Notes: generated by a model not told the origin, from the letters alone. A stretch of 64,000 nt of DNA from Thermoguttaceae bacterium (GCA_017407125.1 JAFQXE010000010.1:47609-111608); one strand, 5' to 3'. Shown: positions 18,016-26,883, numbered from the stretch's first letter. Numbers and translations are program-made.

Positions 18016-21000
18016 TTAGAAGTCAAGTCGCAACGTTGCGTTGAGAGCGTTGACCGTCTTGTACTGGTTGAAATAGGTATTGTACTGGAAGTTAGCAGAC
18101 AATCTCTGAGTGAGGCGGTAGTCAGCAGAGAACATGAGGTTTGCCCAGTCTCGGCTGCAGCCGTTGCTCTTCATTTCAAAGTCTTTATCCATTGATCTGC
18201 TTCCCATTACGTGAGTGTAGTAGGTGGCCTGCGGATCAAGGAACTCGTGAGCGTAAGCTCCACCGAGGGTCAGTCTCAAAATCTGCCAGTTGTTGCAGCC
18301 AACGATGAAGTCGCGGCTAACTCGAACGCCCAGCTGGCCTCTCAAGGAATGGAAAGCCATGTCATAGCAGAACAGGTTCATGCTGGATTCCACCGGGACG
18401 CCAAAGCTGCTGGACGTTCCATTTTCGGTGAAATTGTCAATCGTAGCGAAAGTGTACTGAATTGATGCGTACGGGTTGACAACAAATCCGTGATTTTCAA
18501 CGTACATCCAACCGCGTTCGATGTAGGCAGCGGCGGAAAGTCCGCTTGGATCGGCTTTGAAGACGTTGTCATACGCCTGGGTGGTGTAGGATCGCATGGC
18601 GTCCAGCGTGTTGTACGTGAACGTTCCGTTCATGAGCCAGTAACCGCCCATGCAGTTAGCGTCCCATTTCGCATACAAACCAAAGGTGAAGTCGTCAGAC
18701 TTGATTCTGGAGTACGTGTTGCCAACGCCCCAATCGTTATCGGAATTATGACCGTGCCAGATATCCGAGTTGGAATATCCGAAGTACATGCCGAAGACTC
18801 TGCAGCAAACGTTCTTCCATTCGATTCCAACAGCCATGCCGGTGGATTCTTCATGGTATTTGGTGAAGCCTTTCCAGTAAAAGCCATCGCCATAGTTGCC
18901 GAGGAAGGAACCCCAGATGGATCGGCGCGGTTCGCAGTAGCGCGGATACTTTCCACAAATGCGTCCGCCGAATTCGCACTGACGTCTGGCGCAGCACTGG
19001 TAGCAACCCGGTTCGCAATCGGAGGAGTACTGAGCGCACTGGCTCTGGCAGCAGAACTGGCACAGTCCCATGTCGTCCGTAACCAATCGGTTGGAGAGCA
19101 TGTTGTTGAACGCAATCTGTCGCTGAACCTGAGCGTTGAGCCAGTCTCCGTAGATTCCGCCAGCCAGGTCGTCAAACTTTTCCTGAGCTTCGACTTTGTC
19201 GTCGCTGTTCCAAATGTCTTCCAAAGCTTCCTGGTAATCTTCCGGCTGCTTGAAGCAGAGCTCTTTGAGGTACTTGTCCATGTTGTTGCCGAGGTTGCCA
19301 TCGGGAACAACGGAGTGCGGATCGTGATAGTTCACGTGCAAACGAGCTCTGTTCGTATACGGGACGTTCGGATCGCCAGTGGCATCGTCGGCAAGACCTT
19401 CGATTCCAACTTTGTAGAACAGGTGATTTCCGCCGTATTCGCTGATATCTTCGGGGATATCCAATTTGTCTTCGCTATTGCTTGTGTCGAAAAACGCTTC
19501 AATGGAGTAAAATTCCTTATCTTGACCGTTTTCGCCAATCAACTCGTTGCACAAGGTGAACGGAAACGCAGCGTCGAGATACAGCTTTGTGTTCTTATCA
19601 ATGTGGATTTCATCGAAGGCGATGCGCGCAACGTTAAGGCGTTCGACATCTTCGCCTTGCTGGTTTTTGCAATATGTTCCGTTGGGATCAATTGTAAAGT
19701 AAAGGATAGCTCCCTTTTCCGCTCTGAATACGCCATTGTTGCCAAGCAGCTGAACCTGAGCGTTACGGTTGGTTGTGTAACCAGGGTTCTTCGCGGTGTC
19801 GATTTGTGAAATGTCGTCGGGATCGATGTATTGATCCGGCGCATTGTACAGCTGGGTGTTATTGTAAAGGCCCAGACGCAGTTCGGAACCTTTTTTAACG
19901 GTGAACGTTCCAGCGCCGGCGTCGTCCTTGATAAGCTGGTGAGGAGAAGCGAAGGCTGGATTGTTATCAACTTTGCCGTCTTCATAATCGCCAACAGCGG
20001 TGTCAGCCGTATCAGCGTTCGTATTGAAACGGATGTAGTCAACGGTGAACTTTTTCGCGTCCGGATCGCTATCATCGTCCGGATTGGTCGGATCGGGTTC
20101 CTTATCGCCGTCTTTAAATCCATATTCGAAACCGTCAGCAAAACCGTTAGCTTGAGTGCCTTTATACAACGGATCTGTGTAGTTGTTGACGATGTCGTAT
20201 GAACCGTCGAGCAGCTTGTAGTTCGCGCCGCCAACAAAACCAGTGGTGTTGAGAACGACCTTGTTGCGCCCTGAAAGGGTTACTTCATTTTGAGGCGCGG
20301 TTGCATCGTAGTCGCTGGTCTCCATATGGAAAGCGTCGTGTCCGGGAGCGTCATAGTAGTTGTTCCAGTAGTCAACGTCTTCGTCAGTAAGCTTTTTGCC
20401 GCCGAAGTAGACGTACGGGATATCCTGACCATTATAGTTCGTGTTGATATCGGAGAACGGAACGCCATCCAGAAGACCTTCGCTCAGAACGTCGCCTTTA
20501 CCCATATTGGCAGAACGAACCGTGCCGCCGAAAGTAACTTTACCGCCTTCAATTGACAGTGTTGACTTGCCGTTTGGAGCGCCAAAGGTCGAACGACCGT
20601 TGAACTCGGTAACGCCGCCTGTAACGAGGATGTTGCTGTTTCCGCCCCAGGTTACGTCGAAGTCGTCTTTACTGCGAATGATGTCGCCGTAAGGCGTGAA
20701 GTCGTAGTTTCCAACGGAGTGAACTTCGGTGTCAAACGTGTTCGTGCTGCCATTGTTGATGGTAACGTTTGCCGTACCGCCTTCAGCCAGACCATCCATT
20801 CCTCCAATTGAGGAGAAGTAGACGCCGTAGTAGTTTCTCTGGTTGGCATTGCCCTGGTTATCGACGTAGGTCGCGTTCTTTCCAGTGAAATAGTTGGTTC
20901 CACCGTTGAAAGTAACGTCGCTGTTGCCGACATGAACCCGCGCGCCGCCGGAGGGGTTGCTGGCTCCGCCGCCGAAGACCGCGCGCTGATTGAACGTAGT

Positions 21001-21840
21001 CGTTCCGCCGTTGAAGTTGACAGTTGCGTTTCCGCCGTTGTTACAAACGCCAGTATCGTTCCAACCACCGCCGCCAAAATACGTGTTTTGGTTTTCGAAG
21101 GTGGTTGTACTGCCGTCTTCAAAGGTTACGGTTGCGTTGCCGGCGTTCTCGCTGACGTTGGCTCCGTCTTGACCGCCAAACATGACATCGCCCCAGAAAT
21201 GAGAGTTGCTTCCTGTCTCGAAAGTAACGTTCGTTTCAGCTCCGACGTGTCCATCGTACAAATCCGGTTCTGGATTGCCGTCGTTCATCGTGCCAAACAG
21301 AACGTCAACTTCGCCTGCGATCTTGGGGAAAAGATCGTAGTGAACTCGGTCCGGATCCGGAATCGAGTCGGCCCAGTTGCCAAGGTTAAGGCTGGAACCA
21401 AACTCGTTCGTTCCTTTAACCGATATGTTGACTGTGCGAGGATCGGTTGTTCCCGCTTCCGTTGGGGCAGTTAACACCAACTTGGGATTGCGAACAAGTT
21501 GATTTCCGGGTGGATCGGATAAATCGTTAACGTAATAAACGACCCCATCGCACGATTTGCCGCCGTACTCCGTTTTCGCCGAATTGTTGGTAACTTTCCA
21601 ATCCTGAATGGTGGCGTTCATGTTGCCGTCAGGATTTTGGAATGTGGCGATGAACCCATTGTCCCTACCAACGCCGTAATCAGAGATGTCATACGTTCCG
21701 GAGATTGTTCCGCCAGCGCTGACATCAGGCTGATAGTTTTGGTCAGCAGCATAAGCACGTGGCAGTCCGCAGAGTCCTACGGAAAGCAATGCCGCCACGT
21801 ATGCGACTAACTTCTTCCTGAAAAATTGTTTTACGTCCAT
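18016..21840 (-). CDS. Autotransporter-like outer-membrane protein with Cys-rich linker
   Basis: 1274 residues from the ATG at 21840 (AAGGGAC upstream); the open frame continues to 21999 but that part is a structured leader, not a signal peptide. Residues 1-31 are a signal peptide (FFRKKLVAYVAALLSVGLCG, cut after AYA). The passenger (about 32-880) has short repeats of the type NATVTFEDGSTTTF, WGGNSNILVTGG and GGTTTFNQRAVFGGG, as in beta-helical autotransporters. A 45-residue linker with 11 cysteines (CQFCCQSQC ... CCARRQC) precedes the C-terminal 280 residues, which alternate like a beta-barrel and end in LRLDF with terminal Phe, the outer-membrane insertion signal. Surface adhesin or structural protein is the likely role. 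Confidence 0.82.
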   Translation of the reverse strand: MDVKQFFRKKLVAYVAALLSVGLCGLPRAYAADQNYQPDVSAGGTISGTYDISDYGVGRDNGFIATFQNPDGNMNATIQDWKVTNNSAKTEYGGKSCDGVVYYVNDLSDPPGNQLVRNPKLVLTAPTEAGTTDPRTVNISVKGTNEFGSSLNLGNWADSIPDPDRVHYDLFPKIAGEVDVLFGTMNDGNPEPDLYDGHVGAETNVTFETGSNSHFWGDVMFGGQDGANVSENAGNATVTFEDGSTTTFENQNTYFGGGGWNDTGVCNNGGNATVNFNGGTTTFNQRAVFGGGASNPSGGARVHVGNSDVTFNGGTNYFTGKNATYVDNQGNANQRNYYGVYFSSIGGMDGLAEGGTANVTINNGSTNTFDTEVHSVGNYDFTPYGDIIRSKDDFDVTWGGNSNILVTGGVTEFNGRSTFGAPNGKSTLSIEGGKVTFGGTVRSANMGKGDVLSEGLLDGVPFSDINTNYNGQDIPYVYFGGKKLTDEDVDYWNNYYDAPGHDAFHMETSDYDATAPQNEVTLSGRNKVVLNTTGFVGGANYKLLDGSYDIVNNYTDPLYKGTQANGFADGFEYGFKDGDKEPDPTNPDDDSDPDAKKFTVDYIRFNTNADTADTAVGDYEDGKVDNNPAFASPHQLIKDDAGAGTFTVKKGSELRLGLYNNTQLYNAPDQYIDPDDISQIDTAKNPGYTTNRNAQVQLLGNNGVFRAEKGAILYFTIDPNGTYCKNQQGEDVERLNVARIAFDEIHIDKNTKLYLDAAFPFTLCNELIGENGQDKEFYSIEAFFDTSNSEDKLDIPEDISEYGGNHLFYKVGIEGLADDATGDPNVPYTNRARLHVNYHDPHSVVPDGNLGNNMDKYLKELCFKQPEDYQEALEDIWNSDDKVEAQEKFDDLAGGIYGDWLNAQVQRQIAFNNMLSNRLVTDDMGLCQFCCQSQCAQYSSDCEPGCYQCCARRQCEFGGRICGKYPRYCEPRRSIWGSFLGNYGDGFYWKGFTKYHEESTGMAVGIEWKNVCCRVFGMYFGYSNSDIWHGHNSDNDWGVGNTYSRIKSDDFTFGLYAKWDANCMGGYWLMNGTFTYNTLDAMRSYTTQAYDNVFKADPSGLSAAAYIERGWMYVENHGFVVNPYASIQYTFATIDNFTENGTSSSFGVPVESSMNLFCYDMAFHSLRGQLGVRVSRDFIVGCNNWQILRLTLGGAYAHEFLDPQATYYTHVMGSRSMDKDFEMKSNGCSRDWANLMFSADYRLTQRLSANFQYNTYFNQYKTVNALNATLRLDF

Positions 21841-21889
21841 GTCTCGGTCCCTTATGTGACTGTAAAAAATTAAAACATACCCATTAAAA

Positions 21890-21967
21890 CCATGATTTCT
21901 TGTGGGAGACCAGCTTTTCGGGACGACAAATTTTCCTCTATTTGTCAAAAGCTGAAGATAATCATGG
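21890..21967 (-). promoter_or_regulatory. Nested stem-loop in the autotransporter 5' leader
   Basis: Three concentric perfect stems enclose each other: CCATGATT (21890-21897) with AATCATGG (21960-21967), CAGCTTTT (21911-21918) with AAAAGCTG (21947-21954), and GACAAAT (21925-21931) with ATTTGTC (21940-21946). The structure ends about 50 nt before the ATG at 21840. It may be a cis-acting RNA element controlling translation or stability. It matches no riboswitch class I know. Confidence 0.55.
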
Positions 21968-21968
21968 G

Positions 21969-22005
21969 GGAATACACGGACTCTTTCCCTGTATTCCAAT
22001 TTTTT
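21969..22005 (+). terminator. Terminator-like hairpin on the plus strand above the leader
   Basis: GGAATACA (21969-21976) pairs with TGTATTCC (21990-21997) with G-C pairs extending inward, followed on the plus strand by AATTTTTTTTATC. No plus-strand gene precedes it, so it is either part of the leftward leader or the end of an antisense transcript. Confidence 0.4.
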
Positions 22006-22058
22006 TTATCGGCCGGATAATACAATAGAATTCAACAAAAAAAAGAAAAAAAACAGAA

Positions 22059-23114
22059 TTATCGATAGTTTCGGACTGTTTTGACGAAACTTATAGCATT
22101 TTCTACAGGAGTTTCTTTTATAATTCCATGTCCTAAATTGACGATTAAGCCCCGGCGAGAACGAACGCTGTCGAGCATGGCGACTGTCTGGGCGGCAATT
22201 TCGTCTGGAGTAGTTAGAAGAACAGCCGGGTCAAGATTTCCTTGAACAGAACGGCGGCGACCGCCGTCGTTGGCGGCGATTAAATCCCAGGCGTCAGGCA
22301 AGTCCAGACGCCAGTCAACACCGATAACTGTTCCGCCCGCTTGGGTCATAAGCGGAATCAAAGCCGGATTTCCGGTTCCAAAATGAATTGTTGGGGCTTC
22401 GCATTCCACTTCGTCAAGAAGAGCGTGGACGTGCGAAAAGACGTATTTTTTATATTCTGCGGGAGATAGACAGCCGATCCAGGAATCAAACAGCTGAACG
22501 ACTTGCGCTCCGGCGGCGATTTGTCCTTTAAGATAGAGGGCGACGGCTCTGGAAAGCGTCCCCACCAGATCGCTAAACGCCTCCGGATAGAGGTTCATGA
22601 ATCTTTTAGTCTTTGCAAATGAACGACTTGCGCCGCCTTCCAAGACATAACTGGCAAGAGTAAACGGCGCGCCGGCAAAGCCGATTAAGGGAATGTCCGC
22701 CGGTAACTGGCGCCGGGTTTGAACTACGGTTTCCATAACGAAATCCAGCTCATCCAAACGTTCCAGCTCAACAACCCGCTTCAAATCTTCCGGACGGCAG
22801 ACGGGATTGTGAATTATCGGACCGTGACCGGGACCGAATTCCAGAGAAAACCCCAACGGAACGAGAATCGGCAGCAAATCCGAAAATATGATTGCGGCAT
22901 CCACGCCCAGTTTATTGACGGCTGTAACCATGACGTCCGCGCAGAGCGACGGGTTATGGCACAGTTCCAGAAACGAAACTTTTTCCCGAACTGCTTGATA
23001 TTCCGCCATATATCTTCCCGCCTGACGCATCATCCAAACCGGAGGACGGTCAACGACTTCGCCGCGAACGGCTTTCATAAAACGGCTGTTGTACAGTTCA
23101 GGAGTTTGTTCCAT
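22059..23114 (-). CDS. hemE: Uroporphyrinogen decarboxylase
   Basis: 351 residues, normal for HemE (about 350). The enzyme removes four carboxyl groups from uroporphyrinogen III to give coproporphyrinogen III in heme synthesis. Signature blocks: PPVWMMRQAGRYMAEY near the N-terminus with the substrate-binding Arg residues, AAIIFSDLLPILVPLG with the catalytic Asp, GFAGAPFTLASYVLEG, LFDSWIGCLSP, and NLGHGIIKETPVENA near the C-terminus with the conserved His. The ATG at 23114 lacks a strong Shine-Dalgarno site. Monocistronic in this window, divergent from the Gfo/Idh/MocA gene. Confidence 0.97.
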   Translation of the reverse strand: MEQTPELYNSRFMKAVRGEVVDRPPVWMMRQAGRYMAEYQAVREKVSFLELCHNPSLCADVMVTAVNKLGVDAAIIFSDLLPILVPLGFSLEFGPGHGPIIHNPVCRPEDLKRVVELERLDELDFVMETVVQTRRQLPADIPLIGFAGAPFTLASYVLEGGASRSFAKTKRFMNLYPEAFSDLVGTLSRAVALYLKGQIAAGAQVVQLFDSWIGCLSPAEYKKYVFSHVHALLDEVECEAPTIHFGTGNPALIPLMTQAGGTVIGVDWRLDLPDAWDLIAANDGGRRRSVQGNLDPAVLLTTPDEIAAQTVAMLDSVRSRRGLIVNLGHGIIKETPVENAISFVKTVRNYR

Positions 23115-23122
23115 ACTATTAA

Positions 23123-23150
23123 ATTATAACATATATTTTGACTTTGAAAA
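23123..23150 (-). promoter_or_regulatory. Candidate hemE promoter
   Basis: Read leftward: TTTTCA, 16-bp spacer, TATAAT (ATTATA at 23123-23128 on the plus strand). The -10 is perfect, the -35 weak. It lies 9 bp above the ATG at 23114, implying a very short leader. Confidence 0.4.
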
Positions 23151-23166
23151 CCCATTAAAGCCCCTA

Positions 23167-23195
23167 TTGCAAATAATATTATCTTTAACTATAAT
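23167..23195 (+). promoter_or_regulatory. Sigma70-type promoter of the Gfo/Idh/MocA gene
   Basis: TTGCAA (23167-23172), 17-bp spacer, TATAAT (23190-23195). Transcription from about 23,202 would place the heptad-repeat hairpin at 23,223-23,345 inside the 5' leader. Confidence 0.6.
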
Positions 23196-23222
23196 AAAAT
23201 AAGACTCATTTGGTAACTGGAG

Positions 23223-23345
23223 TCAGCTTTTAGCTTCTAGCTCCTAGCCATTAGCTTTTGATGTTAGCCTCTGGCTTTATAAGCTCAGCTTAGTTTAAAA
23301 AATGCACAAGCTAATAGCTAGCAGCTAACAGCTATCAGCTTTTAA
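23223..23345. repeat. Heptad inverted-repeat element 1 (TAGCTNN units)
   Basis: The left arm (about 23223-23275) is a run of 7-bp units (AGCTTTT, AGCTTCT, AGCTCCT, AGCCATT, AGCTTTT). The right arm (about 23308-23345) carries the complementary order (AGCTAAT, AGCTAGC, AGCTAAC, AGCTATC). The arms can fold into a long imperfect hairpin. It lies between two divergent genes and downstream of a rightward promoter, so it is in a 5' leader rather than at a gene end. Its closest relative is the element at 51.65 kb. Confidence 0.8.
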
Positions 23346-23380
23346 TACATTTCCCCTTTTTTTCTTCGTAATTTATAATC

Positions 23381-24829
23381 ATGAAAAACTTTACTCGACG
23401 ACAATTTCTCGGCGTCAGCGCCGGGCTTGCTGCCGCGGCAACCGTTGCCATGCCCGGCAGAATTTCAGCCCAAAACGTCAACGACCGCGTTAACATGGCG
23501 GTTATCGGCTGCGGCGTTCGCGGCGGTCAGGACATGGGCGACTTCGAAAGAACGTGTCAGAACATCGATTTCACCGGTTTCGCCGACCCGGATATGGGAC
23601 GCGCCAAAAACACTGGGCGCAAGCATCCCAACGCTGCGTTTGTAGCGGATTTCCGCAAGCTGCTTGACGACGACAATCTGAACGCTGTTATTGTTACAAC
23701 GCCTGACCACTGGCACTGCCTTGCTGCGATTCTGGCAATGCAAGCGGGAAAAGACGTTTACGTCGAAAAGCCCTTGGCGCATACGCCGTGGGAAGGACGT
23801 CAGGTTGTCAACGCTGCTCGCAAATACGACAAAATCTGCCAGATGGGCGCTCAGCAGTTCAGCGACGTCATTCAGCCACAGATTCAGAAATTCGTTCACG
23901 AAGACAAGGCGTTGGGAGAAATGAAGTCTGTGGCGGTCAACCATTATTCGATTCGTCAGCCGATTGGAAAGCGTGAAACGCCGATGGAAATCCCGGCTGA
24001 AATCGACTATGACATGTGGCTCGGACCAGCTCAGGATTTGCCGCTGTATCGAAACAACTTCCATTACGACTGGCACTGGATGTGGAACACTGGAACCGGC
24101 GAAATGGGCAACTGGGGCGTTCACGTTTTGGGCGACGCGGTCAACAATACGCTCAACACGATGACCTTCCCGAAATCCATCATGGGCGGCGGCGCCAGAC
24201 TGTTCTACAACGACGCCGGCGAGACCCCGAACCTGCATTTCGTTTACTTTGAAACGAAAAACGTCCCGATTGTTCTTGGTCTTTCCACGGTTCCAGATGC
24301 GCCGGGTTCCAGAAGCGCCGGCAAACACGTTGGCGCCGGTTCCGGATACGTCATCTACTGCGAAGGCGGACAGCTTCGCGGACAGCGCGGCTCTGCAGTT
24401 GCGGTCGACAACGACGGTAAAGTCATTCGCTCGTTCAAAGGCAACAGCGGCAACGGAACTCATCAGAAGAACTTCATGGACGCCGTTCGCGCTCACGACC
24501 GTTCAATTCTGAATCTGGAAATCGAAAAGGCGTTCTACTTCGCCACCTGGTGCAACCTGGCAAATATCGCCTTCCTGACAGGCAAGCCCTATACGGACGA
24601 AGTCGCCGACCAGATCAAGGGTCAGACCGGCGGACGCTGGGAAGAACTCATTGGCAACATGAAAGAACTCGTTGGCAATTACAAAGTTACCCTCGGAGAA
24701 ACCATGCTCAGCCCGCAACTGAAAATTGATCCGGAAACCGGACGTTTTGTCGGCGACGGCATGGACTTCGCCAACTCGCTGCTCAAGCGCGAATACCGCA
24801 AGGGCTTCGAAGTCCCGGATTTGGACTGA
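23381..24829 (+). CDS. Tat-exported Gfo/Idh/MocA-family oxidoreductase
   Basis: 482 residues. The N-terminus MKNFTRRQFLGVSAGLAAAA is a Tat signal with the twin-arginine motif TRRQFLG, so the folded protein is exported with its cofactor. The Rossmann part has MAVIGCGVRGGQ and the family signature TTPDHWHCLAAILAMQAGKDVYVEKPL, where the EKP lysine contacts NAD(P). The C-terminal domain includes DWHWMWNTGTGEMGNWGVHV, common in planctomycete paralogues. Such proteins act on sugars or sugar acids in the periplasm or on the cell surface; the substrate is not evident. Followed by a strong terminator, so monocistronic. Confidence 0.92.
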   Translation: MKNFTRRQFLGVSAGLAAAATVAMPGRISAQNVNDRVNMAVIGCGVRGGQDMGDFERTCQNIDFTGFADPDMGRAKNTGRKHPNAAFVADFRKLLDDDNLNAVIVTTPDHWHCLAAILAMQAGKDVYVEKPLAHTPWEGRQVVNAARKYDKICQMGAQQFSDVIQPQIQKFVHEDKALGEMKSVAVNHYSIRQPIGKRETPMEIPAEIDYDMWLGPAQDLPLYRNNFHYDWHWMWNTGTGEMGNWGVHVLGDAVNNTLNTMTFPKSIMGGGARLFYNDAGETPNLHFVYFETKNVPIVLGLSTVPDAPGSRSAGKHVGAGSGYVIYCEGGQLRGQRGSAVAVDNDGKVIRSFKGNSGNGTHQKNFMDAVRAHDRSILNLEIEKAFYFATWCNLANIAFLTGKPYTDEVADQIKGQTGGRWEELIGNMKELVGNYKVTLGETMLSPQLKIDPETGRFVGDGMDFANSLLKREYRKGFEVPDLD

Positions 24830-24875
24830 ACAGAGAACAATTAGCCGATTGTTGCTGTTGATGTAACAGCTATTT

Positions 24876-24915
24876 AAAAAGAACAAAGCGTGAAAAGCGC
24901 TTTGTTCTTTTTTAT
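24876..24915 (+). terminator. Rho-independent terminator of the Gfo/Idh/MocA gene
   Basis: AAAAAGAACAAAGCG (24876-24890) pairs with CGCTTTGTTCTTTTT (24898-24912) around a 7-nt loop, continuing into a T-run. The A-tract on the left arm means it can also act on the convergent murJ transcript. Confidence 0.88.
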
Positions 24916-24964
24916 TGTTTATCTTAACGTTGTTTTGCGTTCAAATTTCATTTCTGTTTTTGAA

Positions 24965-26572
24965 CTATTCCTTCTCCGGTTTCCAGAAAAAATACATCAC
25001 GCCAAGATAAACGATTATACAGACAAAAACTGTAGAAAACGCTTTTATCAACTGGGCTGTCATCGACGGATCTTGCGGAAAAGACGCCAACGTCTGTTTT
25101 CCCGCCGCCATCATAATAGCGGTTGCAAAAATAATACAGAGAATCTTGGGATTTAACAGGACGGAAAGGAGCGAGTCTTGTCTATCCTTTACCTCTTGTT
25201 TATTTATTCTGCCCATGCGAAACTTCCATAAAGAGCCTAAAACCAGCGTCGAACCGCTGACGCAAATGACGGTCGTAAACGCCAGAGCGAATTGGAGCGC
25301 TTCCGGCTGTAAGATTTTACTTAAAATATAGTTAGAAATCAGATTGACAGCTGACGTTATCACGACAACCGCGGCGGGAAGCCGAACTTGACCAATCGAG
25401 TAAAAGCCTCGCGTAAGAATCGGCGTCAGGCAGTACGCCCAAACGCCGCCGCCGTAGATCGCCAGGATATTTCCGATTCGAAGCGTGTCGTCCGACGTCG
25501 TATGTCCATGTTCAAAAAGAATTTGGCACAGGTCAACGCCCATCAACAGCAGTCCGGCTGTGGCTGGAACGCCCCAGAACAACGCCAAATGAACAGCTTC
25601 GGACATGTCTTTTTTTACTGCGGCAAAATTCTTTTCCGCCGCATGCTGATTAAAAAGCGGGTAGACGGCAGTCGCAACGGAAATTCCGATCAGTCCCAGC
25701 GGGAATTCAAACAGACGTTCCGCCAAAAAAACAGACGAAACCGTCCCGGTCGGGCAATGGAACCAGGCGGAAAGCGTGTCGCAGACAACGCAAATCTGGA
25801 GCAGCGATAACCCGGTTGCCATAGCTATCCATCCGGAGGTTGCGCGTCGCCAGTAAACCGCTATTTTATTAAACAGGCATCTCTGAAAATTATATCCGAA
25901 TTTCCTTAAAGCGACAAGTTGGAGCGCCAGTTGGAGCGCTGCTGACAGACTGACAATCGAAGCCAGAAGATACGCCTGCTGTTTGGGATCGCCAACTTGC
26001 GGCGCAACAGCGACAACCGCCCAGAGCCAAAGGAGGTTCATAATCACCGGGGCAAGAGCGGGAGCAAACCACGATTTCAAACCCTGCAGCGCGGAGGCAA
26101 AAATTGCCGTCTGACAGATCAAAAACAGGTATGGAACCATGATTAACGTCAGATTCGCCGCCAAATGTTCGCCGGGATATAACCAAAGAAATCCCAAACA
26201 GAAGCCGGCGCCTAACAGCGTTATCACCCCCAAAACGGCTGACAGCATCGTCGCCATTGCCGTTAAAAGCTCCCACGCCGATTCCGGGTTCTTTTTCCAT
26301 TGTCGACAAAAGGCGGGCAGAAAACTGATCGAAACCGCCCCTTCGCCAAACAGACGCCGAAACAGGTTCGGAATTCGAAACGCTAAAACAAAGGCGTCGA
26401 AAACAACGCTGCCGGAAACCCCAAACAGAGCCGCCGTCGCGACGTCCCGGAGCATGCCCAGAATTCGGCTGACGAACGTCAATGCGGCGTTGATAACCGT
26501 CCCGGAAAAAAGAACTTGACGGGAATTCTCGTCGCGGTTCTCTGTCGACAGCTTGTCAGGATTATGGGGCAT
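24965..26572 (-). CDS. murJ: Lipid II flippase MurJ/MviN
   Basis: 535 residues with about 14 hydrophobic helices, normal for MurJ. The protein moves lipid-linked peptidoglycan precursors across the inner membrane. Family blocks include FVSRILGMLRDVATAALFG, DAFVLAFRIPNLFRRLFGEGA and VSISFLPAF near the N-terminus, the flippase core with its conserved Arg and Glu residues. Presence of murJ supports peptidoglycan synthesis in this planctomycete, as now known for the phylum. The ATG at 26572 has no clear Shine-Dalgarno site. Monocistronic. Confidence 0.95.
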   Translation of the reverse strand: MPHNPDKLSTENRDENSRQVLFSGTVINAALTFVSRILGMLRDVATAALFGVSGSVVFDAFVLAFRIPNLFRRLFGEGAVSISFLPAFCRQWKKNPESAWELLTAMATMLSAVLGVITLLGAGFCLGFLWLYPGEHLAANLTLIMVPYLFLICQTAIFASALQGLKSWFAPALAPVIMNLLWLWAVVAVAPQVGDPKQQAYLLASIVSLSAALQLALQLVALRKFGYNFQRCLFNKIAVYWRRATSGWIAMATGLSLLQICVVCDTLSAWFHCPTGTVSSVFLAERLFEFPLGLIGISVATAVYPLFNQHAAEKNFAAVKKDMSEAVHLALFWGVPATAGLLLMGVDLCQILFEHGHTTSDDTLRIGNILAIYGGGVWAYCLTPILTRGFYSIGQVRLPAAVVVITSAVNLISNYILSKILQPEALQFALAFTTVICVSGSTLVLGSLWKFRMGRINKQEVKDRQDSLLSVLLNPKILCIIFATAIMMAAGKQTLASFPQDPSMTAQLIKAFSTVFVCIIVYLGVMYFFWKPEKE

Positions 26573-26667
26573 AGTTCAGACTATATTAATATCGTCTCTT
26601 TTTTCCTTCCCAGCATACCCATTCTTTTATTTTTGTCAAGATGGAAGTAGAGGCAGTAACATTGAAA

Positions 26668-26802
26668 GGCGGTAACGAAGCGACTAACAGGAGCGGAGTT
26701 ACGCAGTTTGCCGAAGGCAAACCCTATAACATAGAACCCGTCATAACGTTCGCCTGACGGCGAATGCGTAATTCCGTTCGCTCCGCTCACTTCATTACCG
26801 CC
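26668..26802. repeat. Mosaic palindromic repeat, copy at 26.7 kb
   Basis: The ends are inverted: GGCGGTAACGAAG (26668-26680) against CTTCATTACCGCC (26790-26802). Inside are short dyads such as TTTGCCGAAGGCAAA and TCGCCTGACGGCGA. The left half, including GCGACTAACAGGAGCGGAG and TTACGCAG, is closely similar to the element at 61.7 kb and shares the AAGCGACNAACNGGAGC core with copies at 53.1 and 57.7 kb. Confidence 0.75.
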
Positions 26803-26815
26803 TCCCATTCTTCTT

Positions 26816-26843
26816 GCTACTTGCAACTCGCAACTCGCTACTA
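26816..26843. repeat. Direct heptad array (GCWACTY)4
   Basis: Four consecutive 7-bp units GCTACTT, GCAACTC, GCAACTC, GCTACTA end 34 bp before the parA -10 box. No inverted partner arm was found. The 7-bp period matches the inverted heptad elements elsewhere in the window. Confidence 0.7.
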
Positions 26844-26874
26844 AAAAATTGCTCTTTTCTGATTTTGGGGTTTA

Positions 26875-26883
26875 TGGTATAAT
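26875..26883 (+). promoter_or_regulatory. Extended -10 box of parAB
   Basis: TGGTATAAT (extended -10, TGn plus TATAAT) ends 10 bp before the parA ATG at 26894, with no good -35. A start about 7 nt downstream would give an almost leaderless mRNA, consistent with the lack of a Shine-Dalgarno site. Confidence 0.45.

Noticed and set aside
18490..19809. 439-codon open frame on the plus strand opposite the autotransporter
   Set aside because: It is a long antisense shadow caused by the codon bias of the real gene; the product has no signal, domain or ribosome site.
23223..23345. CRISPR-like array reading of the heptad repeats
   Set aside because: Units are only 7 bp, there are no unique spacers, and no cas genes are present in the window.
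23465..24496. 343-codon leftward frame opposite the Gfo/Idh/MocA gene
   Set aside because: Shadow of a well-supported gene; its sequence has no recognisable features.
26581..26826. 81-codon leftward frame between murJ and parA
   Set aside because: It lies within the mosaic palindromic repeat and heptad array and contains no protein-like features.
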